Source: Acanthaster planci
Taxonomy: Eukaryota > Echinodermata > Asteroidea > Valvatida > Acanthasteridae
Reading direction: 5' to 3'
Assembly: GCF_001949145.1 (NCBI RefSeq)
Contig: NW_019091506.1
Span: 216,279 to 280,278, forward strand
DNA: 64,000 nt
Shown: in pieces, positions 23,114-34,641 of the stretch
How positions within the stretch are numbered: the stretch's first letter is position 1
How the letters are laid out: each line of letters opens with the position of its first letter
Notes under the pieces: generated by a model
Seen by the model: only the letters and a program-made list of their open reading frames with translations
Database searches by the model: none
What the model was told of the DNA's origin: nothing
Made by a program: the position numbers and the translations under genes

Positions 23114-26100
23114 TTACGAAGCCCCAGCAGCTGTGGGCTCTTGTCGGGTGTCTAAGCCCGCTACAGTCAGGGAGAGCTGGGCTAGGTCTGGCAGCACAGG
23201 GGTACTACCTCTCTTGTCTGGGGCCTCTTGAAGCTTGGTTGCTTCGTTGTCAACTTGCTGGGTCAGGAAGGTACCTGGCTCGGAGGGGGGAGCACCTTCG
23301 ATGGCAAGGCTGGAAGAGGTATCAAAAAAATTTTTTAAGAATTTCATGTCTTTACATACCATGTTGGACACATGGAAGCTTATTCTGGGAGGCATGCTTG
23401 TCGTCATGGTGTGAATATTGACAAAAAATGGGCGATCTAGAATTTGCAGTTTTGTAACTCGCAATGCGTGTGCAATTGCATTAATACATTGTCTACACTA
23501 AATTATTAGTTTGTTGAATTTCATAATGCCCTGATAGAAAAACACCATTGCGAGAAACAGTCATTGAGTCCATTTAATTTCAATCTTATAAAGCATTTCA
23601 ACTGCATGAGTGATATCAGAGGCTACCACATGGGCTTATGTGAAGGAGTAACAGGAGAAAACTAATCATGTGAATGGATAGCAGATTTTGTGACGTCTGG
23701 TTTCCCACCCCAGTTGGGCGCTTACAACAGCATAATAGTCTCTTCAAGGGACAGCAGGCCATTGTTGGTTGGTTTGACATCCAGCTTTCTTGGAGCACTC
23801 ACCTGATGGAGTCCCTGCCACTGATGCTGACAGGAGGGCGGTGGGAAGCAGGGGGGCCTAGGTTGGATGGAGGCTTGGCGCGCACCCTGGAACCGTTCAT
23901 TTTAGCAAACAGCATTCTCAAGACGCGCTCCCTCTGCTCCCAGGTCAGATCACTCACGTCCACCTTGCCGCTCAGACCAGACCTGCAAAGAAAACACAGT
24001 GGCAATAAATCTTTCCAACAGGAGGTGGTGTCTCTGAACCATGCTGACCAAGTCATTCAGGAGGACGTGTAAACACAATCTGGCAATCTATGCTCCCAGT
24101 AGCGACTTAAAAGGTCTACATTGTTGAGCATTTCCCCAGTCTGCGGTGGTGGGCATGCATTTACACATAATCCCTATGTGTTTTGAATACCAGCAATGTT
24201 CTGGAAGTCCATGAAAGCAACTGTTTGTTGAACTTTACCGCAGCATAAAGTTTTGGCAGGGTCTTGGACCGATACAAAACTCCACTGCTGTGAGAAATAT
24301 CATCATTTATTTATTTTATTCATTTATAAAGCACAAATTTCATATAGATATGTTCAAATGCACTGTACAATGAAGACATTAAGCGTGGAACAATGAAAAC
24401 ATTGAAATATGGTTGAGCCGATGGCATACAAGGGCACCTCAGGCAGCCGCCAAACGACCCACATTCACCAACATCAGTAAAGAGGAGGCATTAACAAGCA
24501 GTTACAGTTTTTGAGGTGGGAGGAAAACCCCAGAAGATTGTTCTGGGTAAAACCCACGGAGTCAGGTAGGGACTGAAAACACAATCCACATGTGCACCGG
24601 GCCAGGAATCGAACCCGGGACCACAGAGGTGGAAGGCGAGGAAAGAACTACCTTGCCAACCGGACTCCCCATACAAGATTTTTGACTTCTAGATAAGGGG
24701 AAAATGCAAAATTAAACAAAGTGCTACTCAGAGTTGTGATCCTAGAGCAAGATTTATGGGCCCGATGAGCAAGCGTAATTATGCAGTACTTGGGGTCTTG
24801 CACTTACCAAGCCTCAGCAGCCTTGAGGTCTGAATACACGCTGTTGGTGCTCACATCAGATGCTTTAAAGGTTCTCACTTTGGGGTACTCTCCCTTGTTG
24901 GCGTGGGCATCCAGCATCTTCTGATGATACACGGCCGCCGCATCTTGCAGGTACTTGGCCCGGTTGGCCACAATCTCCTTCTTAACAACCTCCAGAGAGT
25001 CTAGGAAAAACTGCTCCATCTCAGTACGCTGTGTTGGAAGAATGTCATTGTTTGATTATTTTACATTCAATAGGAATGTTGTGTATGTACAAGGTTATTA
25101 CACAAGTATGTGGGTGAACCAAAATTCTCTGTTTTCCTAAAGACTTCTTAACCCCTTCGCTACGGAGGACTGCTACTACCGCACCGTTGTGTGAGGATTA
25201 GTGCATACCACACATACAGTCTATTCACCATGCAGCTACTGGTTCAATGGGGCCTGCTGCTGGACAAAGCCTTCTATTCAGGACATGCCACAGCCCAGCA
25301 GTCACGGTCAAAATAATCCCGCCGTGAAGGGGTTAAGAAAGGAAAATGCCTTCTGTAAAGCTATTGCTATTTCCACCAAAAAGATCTTTCTCTTTCTTAG
25401 CAACAGTACTTCTGTCCACCAGCTGCAAGTGAGATACGGCTGGCTATCAGTATAACAATACAAGAATAATCCCCAGTGTTAACGCGTTACAGGTACCTAT
25501 GAAAATACCAAATAACCATTACCAAACAGAGATAAAAATCTTTTTAAAAGTACCAGGGCAAATAAAACCTGACACCAACCAAGGGTGATATTTCTTTAAC
25601 TTTGGCCACCCACATGAAGAGTGTAGACAATATGCGAGGTCCATACCCTCAGCTTGGTGTAAATGCTAGTGGGGAGTTGGTTACCTGATCAAGGATAGCC
25701 TTGGCTAATCTCTTGACTTTCTTCATCTCTTTGCTCTGCAGCTCAATGGTCCTCATCAGCTTGGCGATCTCCACTTTGCCGGCCTCCGTCTCAATGTGGG
25801 CCTTCCTGACCACAATCTGCCTCTCCTGCTCAAACTCCCGCACTACGTGGCTCAGGGACACCTCCAGGCTCTGGATCTTGGCCTCGGTCTAAAGCAATGT
25901 GCCACAAACACACAAACTATGAGAAAACTGGTAAGTACTGTCACAAGTGTTACCAGTGCTGTGGTCAGTGTTGTAGTCGAAACCATCACAAGACCAGACA
26001 CAAGACCATGCACAAGACCAGGCACAAGACCAGTCACAAGTAACAGGGTGAACAGTGACAAAGGAATGCTTTTGTTGCAGTTCATTTGAATAGCTTGTGA

Positions 26101-29100
26101 CTTGAATTCAGACTGAATTCAATAGGTCTGATTGTAGTATTGAACAATCAAATGCTCTTATTCCTCTACAAATACTGAACAGAGGCACCAAGGTGGAAAA
26201 GGTCTCAAGCAAGAGCTGGGGGGATTAGAAAGTCACTCTTCAGAGCTTAATTATACAACCGTCAATGCAATTTAACAATTCACAAAGCAGCAGACCCTCT
26301 ATTGATGTTTAGCTCTCTCTGCCCAGAACATAATGTCAGCAAACTGAGCTAAAGGGAGCACCCTCCGGTCAGACAATGCACTGAGCTGATAAAACTCTTA
26401 CCGTACCTGTTTGAGTTGCTCCTTGAGCTTGGCGTTCTCCCTGACCTTCTCTTGTATCATCATCTCATTCAGCTCCTTGTCTCCCTTCAGCGTCTTGTTC
26501 TCCTTCAAGAGGGCATCTCTCTCCACCTTCAGCTCATCCGACTCCTTCATGTGGTAATTCAGTGCTTCGGTCACTCGGACGTTCTCCTTGTATACGGACC
26601 GAGTGGTCTCATCCAGCTCGCTGAAGGCAAAAGTGAAATTGTCATCAGCCTAAGAAATTCTGGAGCCACCATGTACCAGGAACTGCCTTTCAAAAATTTG
26701 GTAAATGAGTATCAACATCATCCAAAAACTGAGAAGCTGAAGATGTTTGTACTCTACATATTCAACCTTCTGCATACTTAAAGCCTAAACCCCCTTCATT
26801 TTTAGGGATATAGTCAGACTGTTTCATTTTCCCACATGTACTGAGGTAATGTGTGGTCACATGTGGGAGTTGATCAGTAATGACAAAGGAACATCTTTGG
26901 CAGAGTCTTTTTGAAAAAAAAAATTTTTGGTGTGGATCAGTGTTGTAGTCAAATAGACACAAGACCAGGTCAAACAATTCACAAAAACAGACACTAGACT
27001 AGTCAAAAGTGACAGAATGAGGAATGCTTTGTTGCCGCTCAAGTTGTGACTTAAATTCAGACTGGAAGTCTGGTGATGGATTCGTAAAGTCTTGTGATGG
27101 ATCTCAGAGGTCTTGACTACATTTACAAGTGTGGGACTTATACCCATCAGTATTAAACTAGTCTGCCTGACCTGATAGCCTCAGTGTGTGCCCTCTCGGC
27201 CAACTCGGCTATCTTCTGGCTGGCCTCTTGCTGCAGTCGGATCTTCTCCTCAAAGAACTTGTGCTCCATGCGCTGTAGCTGCTCTGTGTGCTCCTTATTG
27301 GTCAGGAACATCTCTTCCTTGATCTGAACAAATCAAGAAATTGCACAGCATCACCTCGTTGACACTGATCTCATGGTCCCCAAAAATAATCAAGTATTGC
27401 TGAGAATATCTTGAGTAAGACAGTCCAGTCAACACAGGCACGGCGTACAAATTTATTGATTTCATTTGGTTCTGAAAAATAAAAAATTAATGGGAACTTC
27501 CACTGAAATTAGTCCACTTGATAACTTTACCACGACCATCGCTAATGTGGGTGCTACGGAGACGGGGGTGGGGGTTAGGGGAGGAGGGGAGACACTCCTC
27601 ACAAGCTGTCCCCCAGAAATTGTAGAGAGAAAAAAGGATTTCTTTTACCTTATTTGGTGACAAGATCAACTGATGACCCCTTCAGATAATGACCCCCCTC
27701 CCATTCCCAGAACCATTCAGCTATTGGTCTTTGGGTTACATGTCGAAAACGGAAAGATAAACTGGTCTAGCTCGAGGTATAGTCAAAACTACGCAATAAA
27801 ATTCTGTGTGTTCGGCAAAGACGAGAAAACGGCCATTAAAGTGAGTGTCATATAAAGCCCAACCACTGGTAGAAGTGATAGAAAAAAAGAAAGCGAAAGA
27901 TTTCAAATGAACAAAGAAACTGGCCATACCTCATCCAACTCTTTCTGCATCTGTCCTCGTTTCCGTCGGAACTCCTTGACCAGTTTCAACTCGCTCTGCA
28001 TCATCTTGACCTCGTCTGTCTTTTCTGCTAGATTTGTCTCCAGCTGGTTCAATCGTGTCGTGAAGTCTTCAATCTGCACAGTCAAATCATTTCTTTTTAT
28101 TGTCTGAACTTGACCAGAAAAGGCACAGAACTACTTTGGAAAATGTGTAAGATTTTGAAAAACCAAAAGCTTCATTCTTCTGCTGATCAATGAAACTGTT
28201 GGCAATTGGTATAAAACTTAACCCACCAGATGTGTTGGCCTATCAAGCATGACTACTGGTGAATTTACAACCAAAATGATGCTCTTAACACATGTGTGGT
28301 ACCTCCTGTAACCAAACACTTACAATTTGCTGCTTTTCTTTTCTTGATTCTCTTCTTGTGTCTTTCAGTTGTTTCTGGAGTTTAGCAATCTGAAAATGAA
28401 AATGCCACAAATTTGAGATTTTCATACCTCATACAAGATGCCAATTCAATCGGTGAGGAAAATGTGCAGACACAAAATCCGGCACATCACAACTTCAACC
28501 AAATAACTCTGCAATTGTAAATTACTCAGTTGGGCTTTGAGTAAGAACAATTACTTCTCCGTTTAACTTCTCCATTTACATTTGTCTTACAGAAACTAAA
28601 CTCCTTATGATTCAGACAAAAATTTAGCAAATCTCTATGTTTTTGCCACTCGAAGATATCAACTGATCTAAATACTAAGTTATTCCTCCAAGCATACTGT
28701 CATTATGAGGAAAACAGGATGCAAGCATATTCAAAAGAATCCCACTTAAAGCTTCAAAAGTTTGTAGTGTAACAATATTGATATTACAAATACTTAGTTA
28801 AAAACAACAAGATGGAAACAGTATGCCCCTTTGACTTTGTCCACAGGGCATAAAACCTGAACCATTTCAGTTTGATGGAAAATTACTGTGCAGAAGTGCA
28901 CAGCTTCCTTGAACTGAAAGGACCATTTTGTTCCTTCCCATAATGAACTTACCAAATCTTCCTTGGACTGGTCCTCTTTCTTCAAGTAAGTGATGACATC
29001 AATGGTGTCCTTCTCTGATTGCTGCATCTGCCGCTGCAGGGCTTCATTCTCCAGGGCCATCAGTTTGGCACTCTCACGGAACTCAAGCCGAGATTTTTCA

Positions 29101-30984
29101 GTGGCATCCAGGCGTGCTTCCCAGATTCGCGTGTTGGCAAGAGCCATCGCAGTGTCAGAGAACTTCTTGTCCTTTTTCTTCCTAAACATACAAGACGAAG
29201 AGAAAAACGATCTATGAGGCTTACTACGTTTCACAACTGAGATAAATATTGATGTCTGAGAAGTTCGCCATGGAAAGATATTTTGTCTCTGTACTGTAAT
29301 CCTAACTGTAATGTTTATGACGAATTCATCACAACACAGAATTTCAAACAAGTGGTAAAACTTGGATTGCCAAGCTGAAATATGTTAATATGTGGAGGAA
29401 AAAAACAAAAAAGTTGTATCTGTTACCTGAACTTCCATCTCGATGGAAAGAGTTCTGTGTACAGGGTCCATGGTTTTAAAAGGTTCTGTTGCTAATCTGC
29501 CTGGTTAATGAACCCCTTTTGATATCTCACTAAACCCCCCCCCAAAAAAACCACTGCTTTTTAAACATGTACAGCTCATATGTCTACAGGGTCCACATAG
29601 TGTCCGGTGCAAGAAAGTGTCCAAGTGAAGTCTAGCACAGCTGTTCCTATGGACATTATTTAGCAGGAACAGAAAGTTTTTTGGGGAATTAGCAGGAGGG
29701 GATGGGAACAGGTCAACTCATACGCATAGCAACTCGTACACTGACCAAATTGTACACGAACCAACTCGTATGCAAGCCAACTCTTATGCAAGCCAACCCG
29801 TACGCAAGTCAACTCATACGCAAGCCAACTCATATGCAAGCCAACTCGTACACCAACCAACTTCTATATCAACCAACTCATACATCACATGTGACATGCA
29901 AATACGCAAATAAATATGTACTAATGTAGCAATCTTGTAGAGCAGAAATGTACGTGAGGTGATGGGTTCCTCAACGGCGTGGCGTGGGAGGATAATATCT
30001 GAAAAAGTACACCGAAAATTTCCGCAGCTTAAGTTCTACATGCATTTCCAGCTGCTGAGTATCCACACCTTTTTGAAATCCAGAACGCAATGCGTAAAAA
30101 TGGACAAAGATGTTGACCGGAGAGGGATTTAATGTGCGTTCTGTCGAACATCTGTGCTCAGAGGGCACTGCCGTCAGACGCCACTTATGTCCTGCTTCCT
30201 AAACACAGTGGGGAGTTTTCAACAAAATCGGACTAGTGAAAGGAACTTTATACATATGTTTGTGTTCAATAAATGGGAGCATCAAAACCCATATTATACT
30301 CCGCATATTCTCTGCCGACTGGGCCAGGGGAGTACGAGTTGACTCAGGTACGAGCCAACCTGGGTACGAGTTAACCCGGGTACGAGTTGACCCAGTTCGG
30401 GAAAACATGTAAACACAGGCATTATAATGAGAAAAAGGTTGTTCTGTGGTGTTTGTGAAGACAGCAAAGTAACAGGATTAATAAATTTGTCATTTTTATA
30501 TTTACAAAATTTGTTTTCTCTAAGTTGCCAATAAAACTTTTAGGGTCTCGCTGAAAAATTAAGGTCAGTTGGGAAATCGCAAGCATTGTTTTGGCCTCTG
30601 CAAGTTGGAACTTGGATTCTCCGACTGTTTTTTGGTTCCTAAACATTGATGTTATTATTTGTTGCATTTAGGCCTAGGCCTCTGTTACTAAAGAACAGAA
30701 TGAATGATAATCGGTGAGCTGAAGTAGAAATGGGGCGAAGTGGAGATGCGGCGAAGTGGCAATGGGGGATGTGGAGAAGTGGTTAGGGGCGAAGTGGAAT
30801 TGGGGCGAAGTGACCGACACCCGACTGGGCTGATTTGGCCGTGCCTTCAAATTTAAGTAGGTCTACAGTACAGGCCTAGGCCTATACTAATATACTATCA
30901 TTGACGGTATACAGGTACTTACCCCTTGCCTTTTCCCTTGCCTTTCCCTTTGCCCTTGCCTTTCTTTCCTTTCTTCGGTGGCAT
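23114..30984 (-). CDS. BBOF1: Basal body-orientation factor 1, complete, 10 exons
   Basis: Exons (minus): 30923-30984, 28953-29181, 28324-28389, 27930-28073, 27172-27323, 26407-26620, 25685-25888, 24808-25028, 23803-23982, 23114-23309. The joined frame gives 555 residues (human about 529). The N-terminus is MPPKKGKKGKGKGKGKGKGK; then come nearly continuous coiled-coil helices, e.g. SELKLVKEFRRKRGQMQKEL (exon 4) and NVRVTEALNYHMKESDELK (exon 6). The conserved C-terminal block FFLDSLEVVKKEIVANRAKY continues to GEYPKVRTFKASDVSTNSVY. These match BBOF1 (CCDC176) as I remember it. From family knowledge it is a basal body/axonemal protein of motile cilia, needed for basal-body alignment in Xenopus multiciliated cells and controlled by the multicilin/FOXJ1/RFX programme. 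The last 120 residues are Pro/Ser-rich and poorly conserved. The first ATG is used; no upstream in-frame start is needed. Confidence 0.94.
24301..24672 (-). mobile_element. tRNA-related SINE, minus orientation
   Basis: Read on the minus strand, ggtcccgggttcgattcctg is a Pol III B-box (GGTTCGANTCC type), preceded by a gcaaggtagttctttcctcg-type tRNA-like arm. Downstream, the cagtccctacctgactccgt and ggttttcctcccacc words are ones I recall from widespread marine-invertebrate SINEs. The far end is AT-rich (tttatttattttattcattt, 24308 on). It lies in BBOF1 intron 8. End positions are approximate. Confidence 0.62.
25147..25337. mobile_element. Short MITE, 191 bp, TIR cttaaccccttc
   Basis: The left end cttaaccccttcgctacgg is matched by the complement of ccgccgtgaaggggttaag at the right end. 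No coding content. It lies in BBOF1 intron 7. The tip taaccccttcgctac recurs at about 40698 in TXN intron 1 without a visible partner end. Confidence 0.65.
25966..26145. repeat. Dispersed repeat copy A (cagtgttgtagtc ... acacaagaccag)
   Basis: Begins cagtgttgtagtcgaaacc, holds a 12-bp tandem around cacaagaccag, then aagtaacagggtgaacagtg and gcttgtgacttgaattcag. The same word order recurs in copy B at 26938-27124. It lies in BBOF1 intron 6. Confidence 0.6.
26938..27124. repeat. Dispersed repeat copy B (cagtgttgtagtc ... ggtcttgactac)
   Basis: Diverged relative of copy A: cagtgttgtagtcaaa, gacacaagaccaggtc, aaagtgacagaatgag, caagttgtgacttaaattca. It ends ggtcttgactac, which is an inverted echo of its start, so the element may have short terminal inverted repeats. 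It lies in BBOF1 intron 5. Confidence 0.6.
27324..28952. other. BBOF1 introns 2-4; no further gene
   Basis: Introns 27324-27929, 28074-28323 and 28390-28952. AT-rich, with one G-rich patch at 27563-27592. No repeat ends or RNA genes recognised. Confidence 0.5.
29713..29888. repeat. 16-bp minisatellite, 11 units (left arm of inverted pair)
   Basis: The unit ccaactcgtatgcaag repeats with a fixed 16-bp period and scattered changes. The complement of its core (tacgagttg) is the core of the array at 30333-30396. It lies in BBOF1 intron 1. Confidence 0.88.
30333..30396. repeat. 16-bp minisatellite, 4 units (right arm of inverted pair)
   Basis: Four 16-bp units of the form tacgagttgactcagg / tacgagttaacccggg. 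Same period and shared core as the 29713-29888 array, on the opposite strand. Confidence 0.85.
30731..30816. repeat. ggggcgaagtgg degenerate short tandem
   Basis: Five diverged units of about 16 bp around ggggcgaagtgg, one interrupted. It lies in BBOF1 intron 1, about 100 bp from exon 1. Confidence 0.65.
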
Positions 30985-31391
30985 GGTTGCAGCTCCTTAG
31001 CAGGCCTATTTCGTTTCACCAAACCCAAAATCGTTTCCTAATTTCTAACTAAAAAATGTTCTCCCAGACCGACAATTGGAGAGTGATCTAGGCTAGGAGA
31101 CGGTCTAACGTTAGTATTAGTAAATAGAAGAGACGAAGTTCACGATTTCACAGTTTGACAATGCGAGACCGACGATTTACGTAGTGACTTCCTTCATGTC
31201 CTTTAGGCCTACATTTTTTTAAGTGATGGTGAACAGGGCAATACAAGTCATGCAAGTCCAAACAACATGGAGGATTTTAAAACGGGGGTGATAAGCATAA
31301 AAGTTCGTACGCGGAAGAATTGATAAGCAGTAAACTAGTTTAGCGTACACGTTATTAGAGGCAGAGCTAGAGAGGCGCGGACCAGACTAAC

Positions 31392-31405
31392 GTTGGCATG
31401 GCGAC
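31392..31405 (-). promoter_or_regulatory. X-box-like RFX site upstream of BBOF1 (13/14)
   Basis: On the minus strand the site reads GTCGCCATGCCAAC, against the X-box consensus GTHNYYATRRNAAC known from RFX/DAF-19 targets, with one mismatch. It lies 408 bp upstream of the BBOF1 ATG. BBOF1 is a motile-cilium gene, so RFX control is expected. Binding is inferred. Confidence 0.45.
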
Positions 31406-31678
31406 GTGGCACCGCACATTTCATGTATAACGCCCTCAGTTGAAGCGCTGAACATGTGGGACTGTGCATAACAACGTCGCGTATGGGGCACGTACACCTG
31501 GAAGGTAGTGCCACGTACACCATTCCCCAAATCGGACTACCGTAATAATCCTGCAACATCTTACTTGGAAGAAAACACATAGCAGCCTCAATCAGTCTGT
31601 AAAATATTGAATGCTGTAGTTTTGGCGAAAGCAGAAACTATAAGAGTTCATTCACTTCGCACCTTTGGAGTTGTGGCA

Positions 31679-32162
31679 TGAAAGTCAAGGCAACTGCATA
31701 TTTGACACTAGTGACACCTGTGCTTGAGTTTGCAACGGATCCCTCTACTAAAACCAATATACAATCACTGGAAAGAGTCTAACGGCAGGCTGCCAGATTT
31801 TGTACCAACAACTACAGTAGGGTCGAGGGCTCTGTAACTATAGTTCCCTAATAAATAAGCTGGGTTGGGAAACTCTCCAGTCAAGAAGGAGAAACCAGAG
31901 ACTTTGTATGCTCTACAAGATGAAATACGGATTGGTTGACGTATAACCCAGATGAGTTCGTCCAGCCTAACACAAGGAAAACTAGTATGGTGAATGACCA
32001 AAAATTTCTACACATTCGTCATAAGTCTAAAGCATTCCAGGACTCATTTTTCGTTACCACTATAAAAGACTGGAACAATCTACCGCTCTCGTTGTAAATA
32101 GTTCTTCCCTGGATGTATTCAAGTTCAAATGCAAGCTAAAGCAGCACCGCCAGCTAAAATGA
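31679..32162 (+). pseudogene. Non-LTR retrotransposon 3'-end relic (second family)
   Basis: Plus-strand frames give MKVKATAYLTLVTPVLEFAT, then NIQSLERV, QAARFCTNNYSRVEGSV, INKLGWETLQSRRRNQRLCM, LYKMKYGLVDV and, after breaks, a LDVFKFKCKLKQH tail. This is the C-terminal region of CR1/jockey-like RTs (RPTLEYA...QRRAARF...LGW.TLE.RR). Several stops and frameshifts make it dead. It lies between BBOF1 and TXN and differs from the 3.5-kb relic. Confidence 0.75.
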
Positions 32163-33998
32163 TTTGGTCTAAAGTAGCCTCAACTTGAGTTCCACACGCA
32201 GTGCGCTTCTCAGGAGTTAGCGTGGATGTGTCTTGGAGGACATTTTGCTGACCAAACCATTCAGATTCACATCGCATAGTTAAACCATGGAGAAAGTTTT
32301 ATTTCTCCATGGTTAAATGGACGCCAATTTTCTTGTGTGTAGTGTTTGCAGACGTGGGAGTCTCCATTAATGAACGGGTAAATCCAAAAGCAGCTAAAAA
32401 TTTACCGACAGAAATTCACCAAAGGCGTTGTAAACTTGAATTATAGGAAGCTGGGTGTAAGATGTAAAGTGGAAAATAAATTGGATCAGCGTGAAGTTAA
32501 ATTTTAGTCACGGAAAGGATTTTTCTTTGAAGGCGAAAACTTTGCAAATTCAAAATCGCCCGATATTGGTGAAAGGGATTTTCGTCAACAAAAAGTACGT
32601 ATTCCACACGTTAATTAAACCTCCCGTGTTTCAAGACATACTTTGTTCTTTGCTTATAACTATTTGTGAATTAACTAAGAATTGAGTATTTAGACTTTCA
32701 TCGACGTGTAAACTCAGTAACGCGTAAGTGCGGTCATTAACTTTGCACAATCTCGAGCGCACGTGCATTATCATTATTTATAGGCTTCGTTCACAGACAT
32801 GAGCCGACTGCGTTCCTGGATGATGCTACATTGTCGAGGAGGCGCATTACTCCAAAGTAAAATTCACTGAATACTCCTAGCCGTTGAAAACTGCTAGGAG
32901 AATGAGAACCTGTCGTGTCGTTTCCCACCCGTGACCCCGCAGATGTTGTTCGCTTACCAGGAACGCCCTGTAATCCATAGATTTTACGCAAGATAAATTA
33001 CAAGATCCTCGATATAAGCTTTGAAAATGTTTTTCTCGATTTCACAAAGCAGTTGGGTCAAACATGAAATAAGTCAGCGGAATGTAAGTTGCAGTGGATA
33101 TTACACATCGTAATCAGCCAATCTTGTAAAACTACGACCAAAAAACCCAATGGTGTTCATTACCTTGAAGTTCGGTTCACACGCCGCCTGGGCGATTTTT
33201 TTGTTTTTTGGTTTCCTGTCTTATGATTGGTCTGTTACTCGCATATTTTATGCATAGTTCTGAAACTAACCGATCCACACATAGGTTGTGCCGCATGCCA
33301 AGCTAAAACTTTAAATTATGAATAAGGCATAAGCACAGGGGCGCCCTCTTTCGAATCTGTTGGATTTCGTTTGGGGGAAAAAATACACAGGCCGGGGTGC
33401 ACTCCATGGGAGTTGGGACAGGACACTGTATTCAAATTGGAGGTGTCTACACATCTTTAAAGCTCAGAGTACAGTACGCTTTTATGAACAAAATTGAAAC
33501 TACCAAAAAAAATTACTCTGACCTGTTCTCCATACACAGTTAGATTCTGATTGCCTCACAAAAGTGTACAGATGGTATCCAGAACTCTATTCATTATAAA
33601 AAGACAGAAGTAATAAACTCTAAAGGCTCTGCTTAATCCCAATTAATATCTCCATTCTCAGCTTTTGTCCTCCTATGCATCAACCCACTCCACGCACGTC
33701 CCACTAACCCAACCCTTCAACAGCTTTTCTCAAACTTACATACATTTTCGTAAGTACACATACTAAGCACACTCTTCTGGGGCTCCCTCTCCTAGTCAGA
33801 ACGAAGGGGGGGGGATGATTATTTTCCTGTACGTGAATATTTTTACACAGATAAATATTTTCAAAGGCATTAATGGCCTCCTAACCATTGACCCCTGGTA
33901 TGCAGCGTGTGCCCCTTTAAAAATGACACAAAGAAAAGGAGGTTCCAAACTCCAAAATAAAGAACACAATACAAAAAAGTTCTCTCCAGCATCAAAAT
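32163..33998. other. Intergenic, BBOF1 upstream to TXN downstream; no gene
   Basis: A palindrome at 32280-32316 (aaccatggagaaa with tttctccatggtt) is a relative of the 3118 hairpin. A G-run is at 33807-33814. No supported coding sequence. Confidence 0.55.
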
Positions 33999-34004
33999 TT
34001 TATT
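33999..34004 (-). terminator. TXN: Candidate TXN poly(A) signal (AATAAA on minus strand)
   Basis: TTTATT reads AATAAA on the TXN strand, about 640 bp past the stop. Chosen because I find no closer exact signal. Confidence 0.35.
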
Positions 34005-34641
34005 TCAAAAGACATATCCAATTTCATGACCCTGAAGTCAATGTTGTTATTCAGAAAGAGTACCCATTGCACACAAGAGCTACAAAAAAACTTCAGGTAC
34101 TGCTTCCAATTCACGAATGTGCACCTAATTGTTATCATTCATAGAAATTAACTACACAGGGGTGTGGTCACCTCCCCCAAGATGAACCCAGAAGTACATA
34201 CAACTGTACAATATGCCATACTTCAATGCTAAACAGTGAAAAGCACATGTATGTGTTTATAAAATAGACAATGCATAATTAACATGCAGGTTGTAAATTT
34301 ACAATGGTACTGAGAGAATGGAACTAAAATTCTCAGCATTACTGCTCAGTTGTGCTTTTGGACAACAAAAGGAACAAAAAATAATAAAACAAAGCAATTA
34401 GATAGAAAGTCTGCCAATATCTTGAATGTGTTTTTAAAAAGACAATTTGGAATTTTTCAAAATTTCAAATAAACTTCATAAACAAAATGGGAGAGATTTG
34501 TCTTTGTTTACAGGTTTAATAGCTAGGAAAGAAGGAGGTGATAAAAAATGACATCATCGGGGGAAAAGGCGTACACGTAACAACCAGGCAAGCCGTAAAT
34601 CCCATTATCTTGGCTACCCAACTGTCTCTGTCTGCCTGTAG

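Noticed and set aside
24590-24672. A true tRNA gene
   Set aside because: The B-box is good but the cloverleaf is incomplete and a SINE-type body follows; treated as a tRNA-derived SINE.
28794-29351. 185-codon ORF taken as a whole
   Set aside because: Only 28953-29181 is BBOF1 exon 2; the rest runs into introns past good splice sites.
29713-29888. CRISPR-like array of 16-bp units
   Set aside because: Units are directly adjacent with no unique spacers, in an animal intron.
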